A DNA stretch of 64,000 bases from Pyrenochaeta sp. MPI-SDFR-AT-0127 (GCA_020747015.1 JAGTJM010000071.1:100171-164170), one strand, 5' to 3'. Shown: positions 42,540-54,800, numbered from the stretch's first letter. Numbers and translations: made by a program. The notes: generated by a model from the letters alone, not told the origin.

Positions 42540-43734
42540 CTAACCAACCATTCTCCGCCTCTTTCCAATCTGTGCAGAGAAACCAGTCTTGATGGCTTGC
42601 ACTGATCGCCTGGATCCGCAGCTGTTGCACGTAACAAAGTTAAGACGGTTCTCACCCTTGGAGAGATCGGTATCTGGGGATCGACATGTCTTGCACGTCA
42701 CATATTCGACAATGTACCGCCTCAGAACGTTCTCAATCTGCTTCTGTTGGAAACGTCCCTTGATGACCAAACGTCTTGAACCGTCGACTGAGCCGCTGGT
42801 ACCCAACTCAGCGAACAAGAACTGCGTCACGTGTTCGTCGGTACGCTTCATCCTCTTGCAAATCTCGGCAATGTTGGCGAAGATGGTCTTCTTGTTGCCT
42901 TCACGGAGACACTGTGGCGGTGGGATTTTGTAGCTCTTTGTGCCGGAGCTGGCGAGGTCGGGATGTTGCGAGTGCAGGAGCGTGAAGAAGCGATTCAGTA
43001 GGAGGTTGTACGTGATGGGCGTTGTCGCGTCGTGTTGCCAAATGCCGGTGCCCTTCATCATGTCGCCCTCTTGTACTTCGGGTTCGGCGGCGGCTGCCTC
43101 TTCCTCGCCCTCGGCCTTTTCTGCTCCATCGGCGGCAGCAAGTTTGGCCTCGAAGTCATCCTCGACCTTCTTTTTGCTAGACTTCTTCTTTTTCTTCAGC
43201 GCAGCAAAGTCGCCTTCAGCAGCGTCCTCGTCCTCGCCCTCCTTCTTCTTGGACGACTTCTTCTTCTTCTGTTTGTTTGTCAGCCACGTTCCCAACTCGT
43301 TCTTTCCGTGTTGGCTATCGTACCTTCTTTGCGAGATCGGCAAACATGTCGGTGACCTCTTCAACCTCCTTGTCCTCTGCTGCAATCCCACCTGTCAGCT
43401 CATGTCCCGTACGATGCAGTTGGGAAACCTCACTCGGTGGAGTGGGTGGGCCAGCCGAATGGCTCTCGGCGGACGACTTACCGCCGTTCACCTCGATCGA
43501 CTCGGTAACGTCGCCATTGCTGTCAACAATTGTAGCGCCTTCAGAAAACGCAACGGACTTGCGGGGCTTGCGCTCGGGGAGATCGGCCTGCATGAAGATT
43601 GGTTAGTATCTAAAATTTCTCCAAGAGCCTCGAAAGAGAGTCCTGTGGTGTTGAGGGCATAAAAGTCACATTCTGCAGTGACAATGTATTTCGACGGCGA
43701 ACGTGGGGCTCGAATGACGTACGGTATCAGCCAT
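42540..43734 (-). CDS. SUI3: Translation initiation factor eIF2 subunit beta
   Basis: Three exons join in phase: 43723-43734 (only MADT), 43324-43587 and 42540-43268, giving 334 residues. The acidic, Ser/Thr-rich N-terminus carries lysine boxes (KKKKSSKKK twice after the second intron, separated by an acidic stretch); these bind eIF5 and eIF2B-epsilon. The core has ITYNLLLNRFFTLLHSQHPDL, the ICKRMKRTDEHVTQFLFAELG stretch, and a C-terminal C2-C2 zinc ribbon, CKTCRS...CNSCGS. It is part of the ternary eIF2-GTP-initiator tRNA complex. Two lysine blocks are obvious rather than the three in yeast. Highly conserved, single-copy type. Confidence 0.97.
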
Positions 43735-44107
43735 GATTGCGGTTGAAGCGGTGATTTCTGCCTTCAGTCCGATGAGATATGCGTCTGAATTATCGATGTA
43801 TAGTATTTGTGTCGTGAAAGCGTGGTGGCGGGTGTTGTGGGAAGGTTGCGGCGAACAATGACTTTATTCCTTGCCGCATACATGTGTGAGTCGAACTGTC
43901 TTAGCCAAGACTTCTGTCACGTGTGTTGAGCCGCTAAGCCCCACCATCTCTCATTGGCTAGACTTCACATCACCAAAGGGACGCCGAAGACGCCCGCAGC
44001 TTCTCGCAGCATCTTCATTCACAGTTCCTCAATGCTGTCACGGTAGCCCGCCGCTAGTCCTGCCTTTTACGGAATCATTCACAGCTTGATTCGACACGAC
44101 CGCAATC
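43735..44107. promoter_or_regulatory. Divergent promoter: eIF2-beta / MIM2
   Basis: The 373 bases between two divergent start codons of housekeeping genes must contain both promoters and 5' UTRs. No TATA box or long repeat is apparent. Confidence 0.5.
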
Positions 44108-44503
44108 ATGTCGATGAGCAACAGCGCGAGCTTCATCGAACCTCCCACGAGTTCCTCGGATGTAGATGAGATAGACTCGCTGCCCTCCTCTTCGACCAGT
44201 TCTTCGGTAGACGAAGAGGAGTACGTTTCAGATGCAGAAAGAGAGTGGAGGGAGTCTTTACAGCAACTGGAGCTGCTGTTGACAATGGTCATGGTACCGT
44301 ACTTGGGCAAGTACTTTGGCAGGAAGTGCGCATACTGGGGTACGTCATACTAGGCATGGTCGTGGGAGATGAATAAAGGGAATGCTGACACTACTTTAGG
44401 ATGGGCGAAGTACATGGAATGGCAATACCCGGTTGAAATCGTCATCTCAAGCCCCAAGACGTTCAAGCTGGCAGGAGCTATCGAAGCTGCGGCTACGCTA
44501 TAA
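44108..44503 (+). CDS. MIM2: Mitochondrial outer membrane import protein Mim2
   Basis: Two exons, 44108-44339 and 44400-44503, join in phase across a 60-bp intron (GTACGT...TTTAG) to give 111 residues. The N-terminal half is acidic and serine-rich (SSSTSSSVDEEEYVSDAE). It is followed by REWRESLQQLELLLTMVMVP and YLGKYFGRKCAYWGWAKYME, the conserved membrane segment and glycine-rich end of fungal Mim2. With Mim1, this protein forms the MIM complex, which inserts multi-span and signal-anchored alpha-helical proteins into the mitochondrial outer membrane. The second exon, too short for routine ORF finding, supplies the conserved WAKYMEWQYPVEI tail. Confidence 0.82.
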
Positions 44504-44632
44504 GCTCACGGACACCACTTTCATCTCGGACAATGGACTTGTGACATTTGAGCATTGGCGTTCAGGGAGTTTCATCCGAACGACATTTGAGGAAAAGAGG
44601 AGTGCACAGGAGGCACATGTATATACGATAGG

Positions 44633-44968
44633 CTACAAGTGCGGGAAAGCATAATCAAAGCGACATACCAGTACACTCGTCAAGACCATACGCGTTAAGA
44701 TCTTCTTCTCATGCCCTGCGTACGGGAATCCATTCGTCACCTTTCGGGTCTCCGATCTATGCCTCGAATGAATCTGCTCCATGGCAATTCTCTTCTTGCC
44801 TTGAAGCTTCGCCTTTGAACGCGGAAGTTTCTCAAAAGTAAATATAATTGCTGTGCAAAATTCTTCACGCCCTGCCTCGACAAGTCTTCTTCTTGCTGTG
44901 GCAGATATCCTTTCGTGTGCATACGCAGGAAAGTAACTCTTGGCGAAATCTCTCATACTGACCACCAT
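44633..44968 (-). CDS. Possible small hypothetical protein
   Basis: An open frame of about 111 residues begins MVVSMRDFAKSYFPAYAHER at 44968, with a TATATA-like box about 25 bases upstream. It is rich in Arg and Lys and resembles no family I know. It lies tail-to-tail with MIM2. It may be noise; I keep it only because the start context and TATA-like box are in the right place. Confidence 0.25.
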   Translation of the reverse strand: MVVSMRDFAKSYFPAYAHERISATARRRLVEAGREEFCTAIIFTFEKLPRSKAKLQGKKRIAMEQIHSRHRSETRKVTNGFPYAGHEKKILTRMVLTSVLVCRFDYAFPHL

Positions 44969-45257
44969 GGTTGTGAGACGCGGCCGGCGCTCGATATATA
45001 GAAAGCCCAAAGCTGGCAGTTGCTCACTCTATAGGAAGAACACCACCGTCCTAGACTTTCCTTTCTTTTATTTGATCTCAGATAGTGGACACAGAGCGGA
45101 ATAAAGATTTCTGAGCAGGGGATCGAGGCATTACTTCTATGTTATTGACTGGGATTTGCTTTCTAGTATCCAAATTCTTGCTAATTTCCGAACCGTTATC
45201 CCAAAATTGCCTATAACGGCTCAATTAGCAATTCGACTTACATATCTAATCTACCTT
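44969..45257. other. Short intergenic region
   Basis: Nothing supported between the possible small protein and the stop of the HET gene. Confidence 0.4.
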
Positions 45258-47393
45258 TCATACAATTGTGATCGTGCAGTCATTTAAGCTATTTCGAAAC
45301 TGGCTTCCACTGTCGGAGAAATTCTCAGATACTAAGAGCCCAACTCTCTCGAATATCTCACCTTCAACGCGATGTAGTAAAAGACTCCACGTCCTATAAG
45401 CTGGGTGTGGGATGTAACTTTGATGCCCTTGAGCGAATATCCGCTGAGTGAAGGACATACCGCATAGGTGTAAGCAATATACGCTCATATCAGAATTCGG
45501 CGTCATTAATCCATGTTCTATAAGATCATAGTCCACATTAGCGTCTCGTCCATCAACTGTGAAGTTTGAACGGATAGAAACAGATTTTGTGCCATTATTC
45601 TTGACCGTGTAGTGTCGTGTACCATGCTTTGTACAGCGCTCACTATGTTTGAGGCGAGCTGGCAGGACGCTGCCTTTGATTACCAATCGTCCTCTTGCGA
45701 CTGAACCCATTGGGTCAAGTGATGATGGTGTACACTCAGCAGAGATGATGTCAATCCAACAGGTAAATTTTTCCGTATCTGCTTCCGCTGTTGCAAGATG
45801 ATAGGCTTCTGAGAATACTATTGGACCCTCAACTGATGCCCAAGACCACGAAGGGGCACGCCACTTTCTCGGTCTTTTGGTAGAGTATCGGTGTGCCTCA
45901 CTGCTGTCATACTCGGGGTATGCAAACCACATCAAATCCGCTAACAGGTTTGTCCTCCACAGACCGGCCAAATATGCGCTCTTTAGGTGGTATTGGTACT
46001 GCTGTGCCAGTCCAGAGAACGCCGGCAGACGGTCTTCTTCATGGCTTAGCTGGAGCCATGTAAAATCCTTGACTATTTCTTGCCATTGTAAATGAAGCTT
46101 CCTAGGTGAAAATTCAGGCACAAGAGACAAGCTGTGGTCATACTTTATGCCGTAGCCGGCTCCGGAACACTCGCAAGCCGATGCTTCTCTACATTCCCAG
46201 CTTAGCTCTTCGCCAAAATATAATACTCGTGGTGCCAGTAGCCTCTCTTGGTATACCCAAGCTCGTGTCATGAGTGTGTACCTTTTATCAGTGGGGTTTG
46301 AGCTAGTCCTATCGGTCGGATGATAGCTAAAGGGTAGCCTAGAGTAGATGGTATAGGAAGACCCATCTTTCGTCTGACCACCATAGCTATTCAAACTGGC
46401 AACTTGCCTTTTGGCTTGGAAAAAGAGTGAGTTTGTATCATTTCCCGAGATAGCTGCTGCGATCGTAAGGAAAGAGCCTCCAAATATTTGCGCCATTTTG
46501 GATCCCTCCCTTGCCCAGTCATCTTCATCGCGTTGGATGATGCAAAGCTTATCAATCCATAAATATTGGACTCCAAGCATGCGGCATATATTCACAGTGT
46601 CTTGGAACAACAGAGGCAGTGAGGTCCAGGGGATATTGTTTTGATAGTCGCTGTAGGTTTTTCTTGTGCACACAATGGTCGAGGATTCCCCCCAACAGTG
46701 ACTGAGGCATATATATGGGGCAGAGAAGCCATGCGTTTCAACTAGCTTAATGAATTCGTTCGATTTTCCAAGATCAAGAATCCGCGTAGGTGGTGCTGCG
46801 TTGCTTTGTTTAAAGCATCTTTCGTGGTTAAGATGGCAACTACGTAACCATTGCTGGACGTGATGGAAACTGATGGTTGAGGCTGTGTCACCCGAAATAT
46901 GTGTTTTGCGACGAACTATGCTCCATGGGGGAGACGGACAGTCTAAACGGAAAGGCGCTAGTTAGTTGTACAACTGCGTGACGGTGAGGCAGGATATATG
47001 ATGTGCAAATCAACAAGCATTGAAGCAGCGGGGAAGGGACTCACCATGAACAGTGTAAAGCTCCACAGTGCTGCACTTTTCGTGAACTACAGCTAATGCA
47101 AGCAAACTGCCGCTTTTGCCTTTGTGGTAGAGCGAGAGATGTTGTATGTCATGCGTGGTAGGCAAATCGAGCCCAATACTTTGAAAGGCGGCAATTATAA
47201 TTGTGCATGATATACACTGATTCTTAGCCCCACATACAATCTTCTTGGGATCCAAAGTTGGATATAAAGTGGCCCAAGTAACTGCTCTCCAGTCCAATAT
47301 CGACGGGTTCATGTCAAGGCATCCTGGACAACTTGGCTTAATTGCTCTTATGAGTGCTACGTATTCTGAATGACTTAGTTTGCGGTCATCCAT
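45258..47393 (-). CDS. Heterokaryon incompatibility (HET) domain protein
   Basis: Exon 1 (47045-47393) and exon 2 (45258-46942) join in phase across a 102-bp intron to give 677 residues, starting MDDRKLSHSEY. Exon 2 has no ATG at its true beginning; reading back through it recovers DCPSPPWSIV and, crucially, the first HET block YICLSHCWG. The second block is QYLWIDKLCIIQRDEDDW and the third RAWVYQERLLAPRVLYF. A C-terminal WASVEGP motif follows. HET proteins trigger cell death upon fusion with incompatible strains and form large, fast-evolving families. No NACHT or repeat domain is fused. Exon 1 carries several Cys (PSCPGCLD) typical of the HET upstream region. Confidence 0.93.
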
Positions 47394-48455
47394 ATTTCGG
47401 GACAGGAATCGAAGTGTAGGCAGCAACGTAAGGTGAATCCAGTTCGAGTTCGCAGATACAGACTCTTATGTTACCATATTATCAAGCATGCAAGCAGCTC
47501 CACTCGCGCAATCTAGCCACCTAATGTTCACTGATACGCGTTGGTTGATTAAAATCGCCTCCCTTGATATATGGATTGTGTTGTGTTGAGGAAGAGCAAG
47601 AGGAAGGCTCCGCAAGGCTATGCTCAAAAATCAAGAAGAATGTGTGCTAATAATAGAACATAGCCATGGCAATTAAGGACATCGCATTAAGCATAATAAA
47701 CCCGGACGTCGCCCCGCTGGATTCGTACGCCAAGCTGTGCTGCGGCTCCTTCTACATGGAAACACTCCTAAGCTCTCTGGGTTTAAGAGATCGGCGCTAC
47801 TAAAGCCTAGTAACACTGACCTCTTCAACTTAGTTGTCGTCTAATAGCTCCAATCTTGAATAACGAACCAGAGTTCGAGATTAAACAAGCGGTAAATAGC
47901 TGAGTCGCAAATAGTCGCCGTGGACGAACAGATTAGGACAACGACAAAGACTGTCGCAACCTGGCTAAATCTTGATGATATATGTAAAGGGGGATTAAAT
48001 AGTACAGAGCTAAAGTTTTCAACCATATTTACCTGCGTAGATATACTTATGATACTTGAGAAGAGGTTCTTGTTCTTTTACGGTGGCTGTTGCACTACAG
48101 GTAGATGCACGGTATGTGCAAAGGAAAAGAACGAGAATTGCGCTAAGATACATTTCATTGACTCTGATTCCCTCTTGTCGTTGACGAGAGTGACGGTTTC
48201 CACGTCGTGTGCTATTGTCGAATATGCTACGCGGGCAAGGCTCATGTCTAGTAACTTTGTGCACAACTAACTATTTCGGGGACATGCTATCTTCTCTTCC
48301 CTCCTTTTTGAGACCACTTATCACCCAGCAAAACCATCAAACTCTTATGCAATGTTGTACTCAAGCGGCATTGAACGAAAACAGAGCAAGCCACATCAAG
48401 AATTACATTTGAACGAACAATACATCTTTCAAATACAAATTGCTCGAATAAAACA
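47394..48455. other. Intergenic region
   Basis: About 1.06 kb. Frames at 47841-48270 on both strands overlap one another and have no recognisable features. The rest includes the HET promoter. Confidence 0.45.
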
Positions 48456-50066
48456 TTACTTCAGCCCAAATCTGTCCCACCGTCCAAGTACCTTCTCCTT
48501 TATCCCTTCAGGATACCCATTCTCAAAGTCACAAGCCACCCACCCCTGCTTCCCTTCATACTCCTCCGGCAGCAGACAATTACTCACCACCTTTCCACCA
48601 GTCAACTTTGTTCCGGGGCCATGGCTCATGTACGGCACCAACGGGTACGCAGTGACGTCTTCGAAATGGAAGTCATCCATTGCCGGGCGGCACCTTGTAG
48701 CGTACGCCCACATAACGTCGTTGAAGGAGAATGGATCGATGTCGTCGCCGACGATCAGCAGGCGATGGATTTGCATGCCAGCTTTGTGCCGGAATATCAA
48801 GTCGCCTATACGATTGCAGAATTCTTTTGCGTTGGTTTTCAGCTCGGATAGGGCTTGTCGGTCGACTTGCACAGCTGCCCAGATGACTTGAGATTCGTAG
48901 AGGGCAAACACTTGTTTAACGGGGAAACCGTTGTCTTGTAGTACCTGGCGCATTTCAGCTGAAGCCAGGGTTCCGATCATTGTGTGCGTCTCGTCTGGTC
49001 CTGAAGCTTTTCCCGGAACACAGATGGGCAAGATGGCATCCTTGCGGTGCGTGATTGCTGATACGGTGTAGAGTGGCTGCTGCAATTTTTCGTCCAAGAA
49101 GCTGTATCCATGCATCTCGCCAAATGGTCCCTCGCGTCCGCGATCTCGCACAGAAATAGTGCCCTCGAGAACGATCTCACTGTTCGCAGGTACGTAGATG
49201 TCGTTTGTCTCGCACTTTACAAGCTCTAAAGGTGAGCCACAAAGTGAGCCTACATACTCGGCTTCAGTAACACCTGCAGGGAGCGGCATACTGGCTGCCA
49301 TGACAGCGATTGGAGGTGCACCAAGTGCAATTGCGTAAGGCACATCTTCGCCCTTCTCAACCCATTTCTCATAGATGCGGGCGATGTGTTGAGGCTTCAT
49401 GATCAAGCCAGCCATCCGGTTCTTATCGTGAATCATGGCTCGGGCAATCGACCAATTCGTCCAAGGCTCAGTTGGGTGCTGTACAATATTGATACCCAAC
49501 GTTTGTATGTAGTTGCCTCCATCAGCCTTGTTCAAAAGCGGAACAGGCAGTTTCGTCAAATCGACATCCTCGCCAAGGATCTTTACTTCCTTACACGGCC
49601 CATCTTCAACGTGGATTGGCGGGATTGGCTTTTGTGTTTTCGCCTTCAGCATGAAGTCTATAATCTCCTTTGGCCCAGAAGCTGCTGGCAAGCCCAAGTG
49701 CAGCGCCAGCCGGCGGTGTGAGGCGTTCGGATCTTTGGAGAGTCCGCCGGGCGCACCAAGGATCCTGAAGAGTCCATCGTGAGCACCTTTAACGTTGTTG
49801 AAAAGTGGTGCTTTTGCGCGTCGCTCGTAAGCGCGCCGAGTGAAGGCTGCAACTTCAAGGTGCGGGTCGACTTCTTCGTTGATGTCTACGAGATCGTTTT
49901 CTTTGCGGAGCGCATCAACGAAGAGGCGGAAATCGAGATGCGCTGCATTGGAAGAAGTTGAAGACTTCGAAAGGTGCCGGCAATTCAAATAGTTCATCCT
50001 TGTGAGCCTGCTCGATGACCTCACACTGTTTCTAGCGAACATCGTGGTACATGTGCGCAATGCCAT
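48456..50066 (-). CDS. FDC1: Ferulic/phenylacrylic acid decarboxylase (UbiD family, prFMN-dependent)
   Basis: A single exon. The frame is open to 50150, but the Met at 50066 (MALRTCTTMFARNSVRSSSR) gives an Arg/Ser-rich mitochondrial-type presequence and about 536 residues. The mature protein has the UbiD-family core: NWSIARAMIHDKNRMAGL, carrying the active-site Arg, and RGREGPFGEMHGYS, carrying the active-site glutamates around the prenylated FMN. PGKASGPDETHTMIG and FNDVMWAYATRCRP follow. FDC1 decarboxylates cinnamic, ferulic and other acrylic acids to styrenes, detoxifying plant phenylpropanoids. It depends on prFMN made by the divergently transcribed PAD1 next door. Confidence 0.95.
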   Translation of the reverse strand: MALRTCTTMFARNSVRSSSRLTRMNYLNCRHLSKSSTSSNAAHLDFRLFVDALRKENDLVDINEEVDPHLEVAAFTRRAYERRAKAPLFNNVKGAHDGLFRILGAPGGLSKDPNASHRRLALHLGLPAASGPKEIIDFMLKAKTQKPIPPIHVEDGPCKEVKILGEDVDLTKLPVPLLNKADGGNYIQTLGINIVQHPTEPWTNWSIARAMIHDKNRMAGLIMKPQHIARIYEKWVEKGEDVPYAIALGAPPIAVMAASMPLPAGVTEAEYVGSLCGSPLELVKCETNDIYVPANSEIVLEGTISVRDRGREGPFGEMHGYSFLDEKLQQPLYTVSAITHRKDAILPICVPGKASGPDETHTMIGTLASAEMRQVLQDNGFPVKQVFALYESQVIWAAVQVDRQALSELKTNAKEFCNRIGDLIFRHKAGMQIHRLLIVGDDIDPFSFNDVMWAYATRCRPAMDDFHFEDVTAYPLVPYMSHGPGTKLTGGKVVSNCLLPEEYEGKQGWVACDFENGYPEGIKEKVLGRWDRFGLK

Positions 50067-50519
50067 CATGGAACAGTAACGCGATACAAAAATGCTCCCC
50101 CAAGCGCAGACACTACCTTTATTCAAGCAAAGTATCCATATCAGCATCATCCTACATCATATCCTCCTTATGATACATACAGGATTAACCTACACGCGGT
50201 TTGCTGTAGGACGCATGCTGAGTAACCCAGGGGATGTTGGGTCGCTAGCCGAATTCGGGTATCAGTAATGTACCCGAAGATGTTACTAAACTCAGACACG
50301 GAGCAAGCGATGTACATCGTTTCCTAAGGTGTAACAGTTCTCTATCTGGAGGCTCTTAGTAAGTACGCTTGTTCATCGTGGTACCTGTGGTCCCTGCGTA
50401 GTGAGACTCGGAGTGTTACGTAGGTGGACAGCGCTTGTTCGTGGATAACAAGGCATACAACAATGTGTACATAATTGGACTTTTTGAATCAACACTCCCA
50501 AGTCTCTCTAGGCGCTACG
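50067..50519. promoter_or_regulatory. Shared divergent promoter FDC1 / PAD1
   Basis: About 450 bases separate the two start codons of enzymes that work as a pair, so a bidirectional, aromatic-acid-responsive promoter is likely. I see no clear TATA box or operator-like inverted repeat. Confidence 0.5.
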
Positions 50520-51308
50520 ATGTTTTCTCGATCTTGTTATCGCGGCCTTTCAAATTACGCTTTACCCTCCACTTTTCCTAGTTCAATACGCATTCAGCCC
50601 GCCAAATTCCCCGTATCATTCACACAACTCCGAACACAAAGTTCATTAAACCAAAACACACGCTTTCAATCCACCTTTCCGGGGCCTAAACGGCGAAAAC
50701 GCATCGTCGTCGCGGTAACAGGCGCAACAGGCGCTCCCCTCGCAGTAGAACTCCTGCAGCGCCTGCGTACACTGAAGATAGAAACGCACCTCATCCTCTC
50801 AACCTGGGGCGCAAGCACATTGAAGTACGAGCTCGCCGCGCCCAACAACACAGCTGCATATCTAGCCTCGCTGGCCGACTACACGTACTCGCCGCGCGAT
50901 GTGTCAGCGTCGCTTTCATCCGGGTCGTTTCTCACTCACGGCATGATTGTGGTGCCGTGTAGCATGAAGACGCTCGCGGGCATACGCATGGGGTACGATT
51001 CTGACCTCATTACGCGGGCGGCCGGTGTATCGCTCAAGGAGAGGAGGAAGTTGGTGCTGGTGGCGAGGGAGACGCCGCTTAGTGTGATTCACTTGGAGAA
51101 TATGCTTGGCGTGACGAACGCTGGTGCAGTGGTTTTTCCACCCGTCATGGCGTTTTATACAAGGCCAGCGGGTGTAGCGGATATGGTGCGGCAGAGCGTG
51201 GGCAGGATGGTGGATTGTCTGGGCTTGGAGAGTGAGGAGCATGATGGGGGTGGGGAGCGATGGGAGGGGTTTGATTGGGATGGGAAACGCGAGGACGAGA
51301 AGACGTGA
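50520..51308 (+). CDS. PAD1: Flavin prenyltransferase (UbiX/Pad1)
   Basis: The ATG at 50520 gives 262 residues in one exon. The first 65 residues are basic and Ser/Thr-rich (MFSRSCYRGLSNYALPS), a mitochondrial presequence. The UbiX fold then starts at RIVVAVTGATGAPLAVELL with the FMN-binding glycine/serine loop. VVPCSMKTLAGIRMGYDSDL, RKLVLVARETPLSVIHLENM and NAGAVVFPPVMAFYTRP are all family signatures. It transfers a dimethylallyl group to FMN to make the prFMN cofactor of FDC1. A short acidic, glycine-rich tail (EEHDGGGERWEG) is unusual but harmless. Its head-to-head arrangement with FDC1 supports the assignment. Confidence 0.95.
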   Translation: MFSRSCYRGLSNYALPSTFPSSIRIQPAKFPVSFTQLRTQSSLNQNTRFQSTFPGPKRRKRIVVAVTGATGAPLAVELLQRLRTLKIETHLILSTWGASTLKYELAAPNNTAAYLASLADYTYSPRDVSASLSSGSFLTHGMIVVPCSMKTLAGIRMGYDSDLITRAAGVSLKERRKLVLVARETPLSVIHLENMLGVTNAGAVVFPPVMAFYTRPAGVADMVRQSVGRMVDCLGLESEEHDGGGERWEGFDWDGKREDEKT

Positions 51309-51814
51309 TTGCCTTTTGTTTTTACGATCTGTAGATACTTGGAGTCATAGAGGTAACATGATTAATGCTTTGGATTCATCCACAGCCCATTCATCGGACT
51401 ATAAGCTACACTACACTAATCTAACGTACAGCTGCTCCCACATTCGGCGCCTGGTCCAGAGTCCAATTCCCAGGCCATTTATCCTCATATACCAAAAAAT
51501 CAAAATCCCACGCAACGCCATGCTAATTATAGACCTTGTGCACTTTGGCCGCAATGACGCGGACCAGACCAGACCGTCCAGAGTATATGGCATCATGCGG
51601 GAGCAAAACACCCCCCGGGGCCAAACAAACACTCTGGTTTGAAACGCCGAGTACACCAATACACCGTTGTGGGGCACATAGGTACCCAACTACAATTCGA
51701 TGGCTGATTGTCCTGGAGAAATCCTGAACAATATTAAGACGCCAGGTGAACAAATCAAACAGTGTGGTTTGATCCGAAAGTTCGTTGGCAGCGCAAGTGC
51801 TGTCATTGCACCTC
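51309..51814. other. Convergent intergenic region
   Basis: About 500 bases between the PAD1 stop and the MOT1 stop. The frames at 51411-51753 are short and on both strands. Nothing else seen. Confidence 0.45.
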
Positions 51815-54800
51815 TCAAGTTTTCATCTTCCCCAAAAAGCCATCAAGATCAAACTCCTCCTCATACTGCCTCTCATCCCACAGCTCTCCGAGCTCATCCA
51901 GGAAGCCCTTCTTACCCTTCTCTCTAAGCGCACCCGTAGCATCAACAGCGTCATTTTCGTCAATACCGGTTCCATCATCTTTGGCATTCGATGGTGGAGG
52001 AGGAAGTGCGGCAGGATCATTGGAGTCGGCAGATACATTGAAGAGATCAAGAATTTGGTCTGTTTGCATGGAGCCTAGACCGGCGTTCTGTTGATTGACG
52101 ACCGTAGAAGCGACGTCGATCTTGAAGCGTTGGAGACTGTATGCGTGTTAATGGGATGTCATGATGTAGTAGGAATTCTTGGAGTGTAATTGTGTAAAGG
52201 CTAGAATGTACAGTGGCAAACTGGGGAATGGAAACATACCTCAAAATCTTCTCTTCCAGCGTCCCGCGCGTAACGATGCGGTACACATTGACCACCTTCT
52301 TCTGTCCAATTCGGTGAGCGCGGTCCATAGCCTGAATATCCTTCTGTGGATTCCAATCGTGCTCGACGAAGATGACGGTATCAGCACCGGTCAAGTTCAA
52401 GCCCAAGCCACCGACGCTGGTCGTCAGGAGAAGGACGTCGTATGACGGGTCGGAGTTAAATTTGTTGACGATGTCCTGGCGCTTGGTGGCCTCGACGCTA
52501 CCATCAAGACGCATGAATTGAACGCTTGGAAGCAACTTCTCGAGAACGTTATGTTGCACCATGTCGAGCATCTCTTTCATTTGACAGAATACAAGAGCAC
52601 GATGCTGGGATACAGCGGAGGGGAGGTCGCTAGCCGTCGCTGATTTGTCATTCGCAACGTCTGCTGCACCAATGCCGCAGTCTACCAAGAGGTCCTTAAG
52701 CGCACCAAGCTTAGGCGCGTGAGCAATGTCATCAATCGTGGTGTTATGCTTTTTCAGATATTGCTGTGTGGGCTCGTAGGCCTTGTTTGTAGGGCCCTTG
52801 ACGACAAGTGCCGGTGAATTACAAAGTTTCTTCATGTACTGCAGCGCTTGGAAGATGTGTTGCTTGCTCTCACGATCCGCGTTGCCAGCCTTGGCCTGAA
52901 TCTCCTTGCCTTGTCGCTTCGTGAAGTCATCAAAGAGGTTGCGCTGGAGCTCAGATAGGTCGCAGTAGTAGTTCTGGAGAATCTTTGGAGGCAAGTCATC
53001 AAGCACCTCTTCCTTCAAACGTCGGAGGAGGAAGGGGAGGACTTGTTTGTGAAGGGCTTCGATAGCTAGCGCACCACGTTCCTGTTCCTTCGACGACGAC
53101 TTGGCAAACCGTGAGGCAGCAATAGGCTTTGCAAATCGCTCTTGGAAAACCTTCTCTGTGCCAAGGAAACCAGGCATGAGGAAGTCGAATAGTGACCAAA
53201 GCTCGAGGACATTATTTTGGATAGGTGTACCGGAAAGAATGAGACGGTGGTTCGATTGAAACTGCTTGACTGCTTGACTTGTCTTTGATTTCGAGTTTTT
53301 GATCAGATGGCCCTCATCAAGAACGCAGTAATTCCAGTTGATTGGCTTGAGCACATCGGCGTCATTCCTGCAGATATCGTATGACGTGATTACGATGTCT
53401 ACCTTGTCGAGCTCAGACCTGTATTGGCCACGGATCGGTGGTGAGCCAACATAGGCAACGCAGCTGAGGAAAGGAGCGTATTGGCGGATCTCTTGTTGCC
53501 AATGACCGGACAGTGTAGGCGGACAGACAATGAGGGATGGCAAGCGCCTGAAATTTGGATCACCAGACTTGGCAAACTCTTCAGCGCGCAAGTGATGGTC
53601 GCTAGCCACCATGCACAAAGTCTGCAAAGTCTTTCCAAGTCCCATGTCATCACAGAGAATACCGTGAAGGTTGTATCGGTTGAGGAAAGCCAGCCAGTTG
53701 ACACCGTCTTGCTGGTAGGAGCGGAGCGTGGCTTTGATCCCAACAGGGATCTCGAAAGGCTCCACCTTCTTCGCATCGAGCATCTGAGCGACAAACTTGC
53801 GTTCCCGATCTCGGCCCTTGAGCAAAGAATCAGGGAGGCCTGGTGGGTCAGGGATGCCAGATTCGAGGGGAACAAGCTTGACGAGTGTAGCAAAGCTGGT
53901 CGTGGCCAGCAGACGAACGTCATTATCTGAGTCACTCATTCGACCAAGGACAGGGGTGATGAGGAAGATAACATAAGGCAGGATGGCGTCGTCCATAACA
54001 TGGATGAGGTGGTAGATGCACTCGATCGCTCCTTGACGAGCATGGACGTTTCCACCATCGCTGATAGTGGGCAAAACGCTCTCCACCAGCATGGTGATTC
54101 CGTCCACGTTCATGACGCTGCAGATAGTCGCGAAGCATTTCGCAGCCGCGTATCGCAGTACATAAAGTTTGCTCTGCAGTGCCTTTGCGATAAGTGGAAG
54201 AAGGTCTTTCACAAAACCTCGGACGTCCGGATGTAGTCTTCCTGCGAGAGCCCTCAGAGTTGACAAGGCATCGACAACCTCCTGCCCGAAAATGCCATCC
54301 TCTTTGGAAATTTCTGCAGGGAGTGAAGCTTCAGTGAAAGCTTGCCTAATAGGCCGCTCAATCAAGTCTTTCAGGATGGGAACCTTGTCGAAGATCTGAG
54401 CGCCGAAGCTTTCAACGACTTGTTCCAGGCCCTCGCGTGCACCGCGTTTCGTGATCCTGGCCGCCCTGGACTCTTCAGCAAATTTCGCCGCATCTGGGTG
54501 ATCTCGAACATCTTCATCCTTCTTCAAGGTGAGTATGCCGGTCTGGATGTGAGCTTGTCCCGCGAATTCGGGAGTCTCTGCAGTTTCCATGCAGTAGAAC
54601 TTGACCAAGTTGCCTACAACTTTATTGACGACGCCAGACCGATTCGCGTTGACAAGGTGAACAATATAGCCTGCGACAGCAGCAGCGGAACGCTTTTGTA
54701 GTTCCAAGTTCTCCTCCTTCTTGACACTGTCCATCATAGCCTTGATTGGCGGCGACGGCTTCTTAGGTGGCGAGTTAAGCCAAACAAGTGCACCAGCAAC

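Noticed and set aside
42940..43662. 240-codon plus-strand frame, rich in Ser and Phe
   Set aside because: It is the antisense of the Lys/Glu-rich part of eIF2-beta.
47920..48270. 116-codon plus-strand frame with several cysteines
   Set aside because: It begins at a GTG, is mirrored by frames on the opposite strand and resembles no protein.
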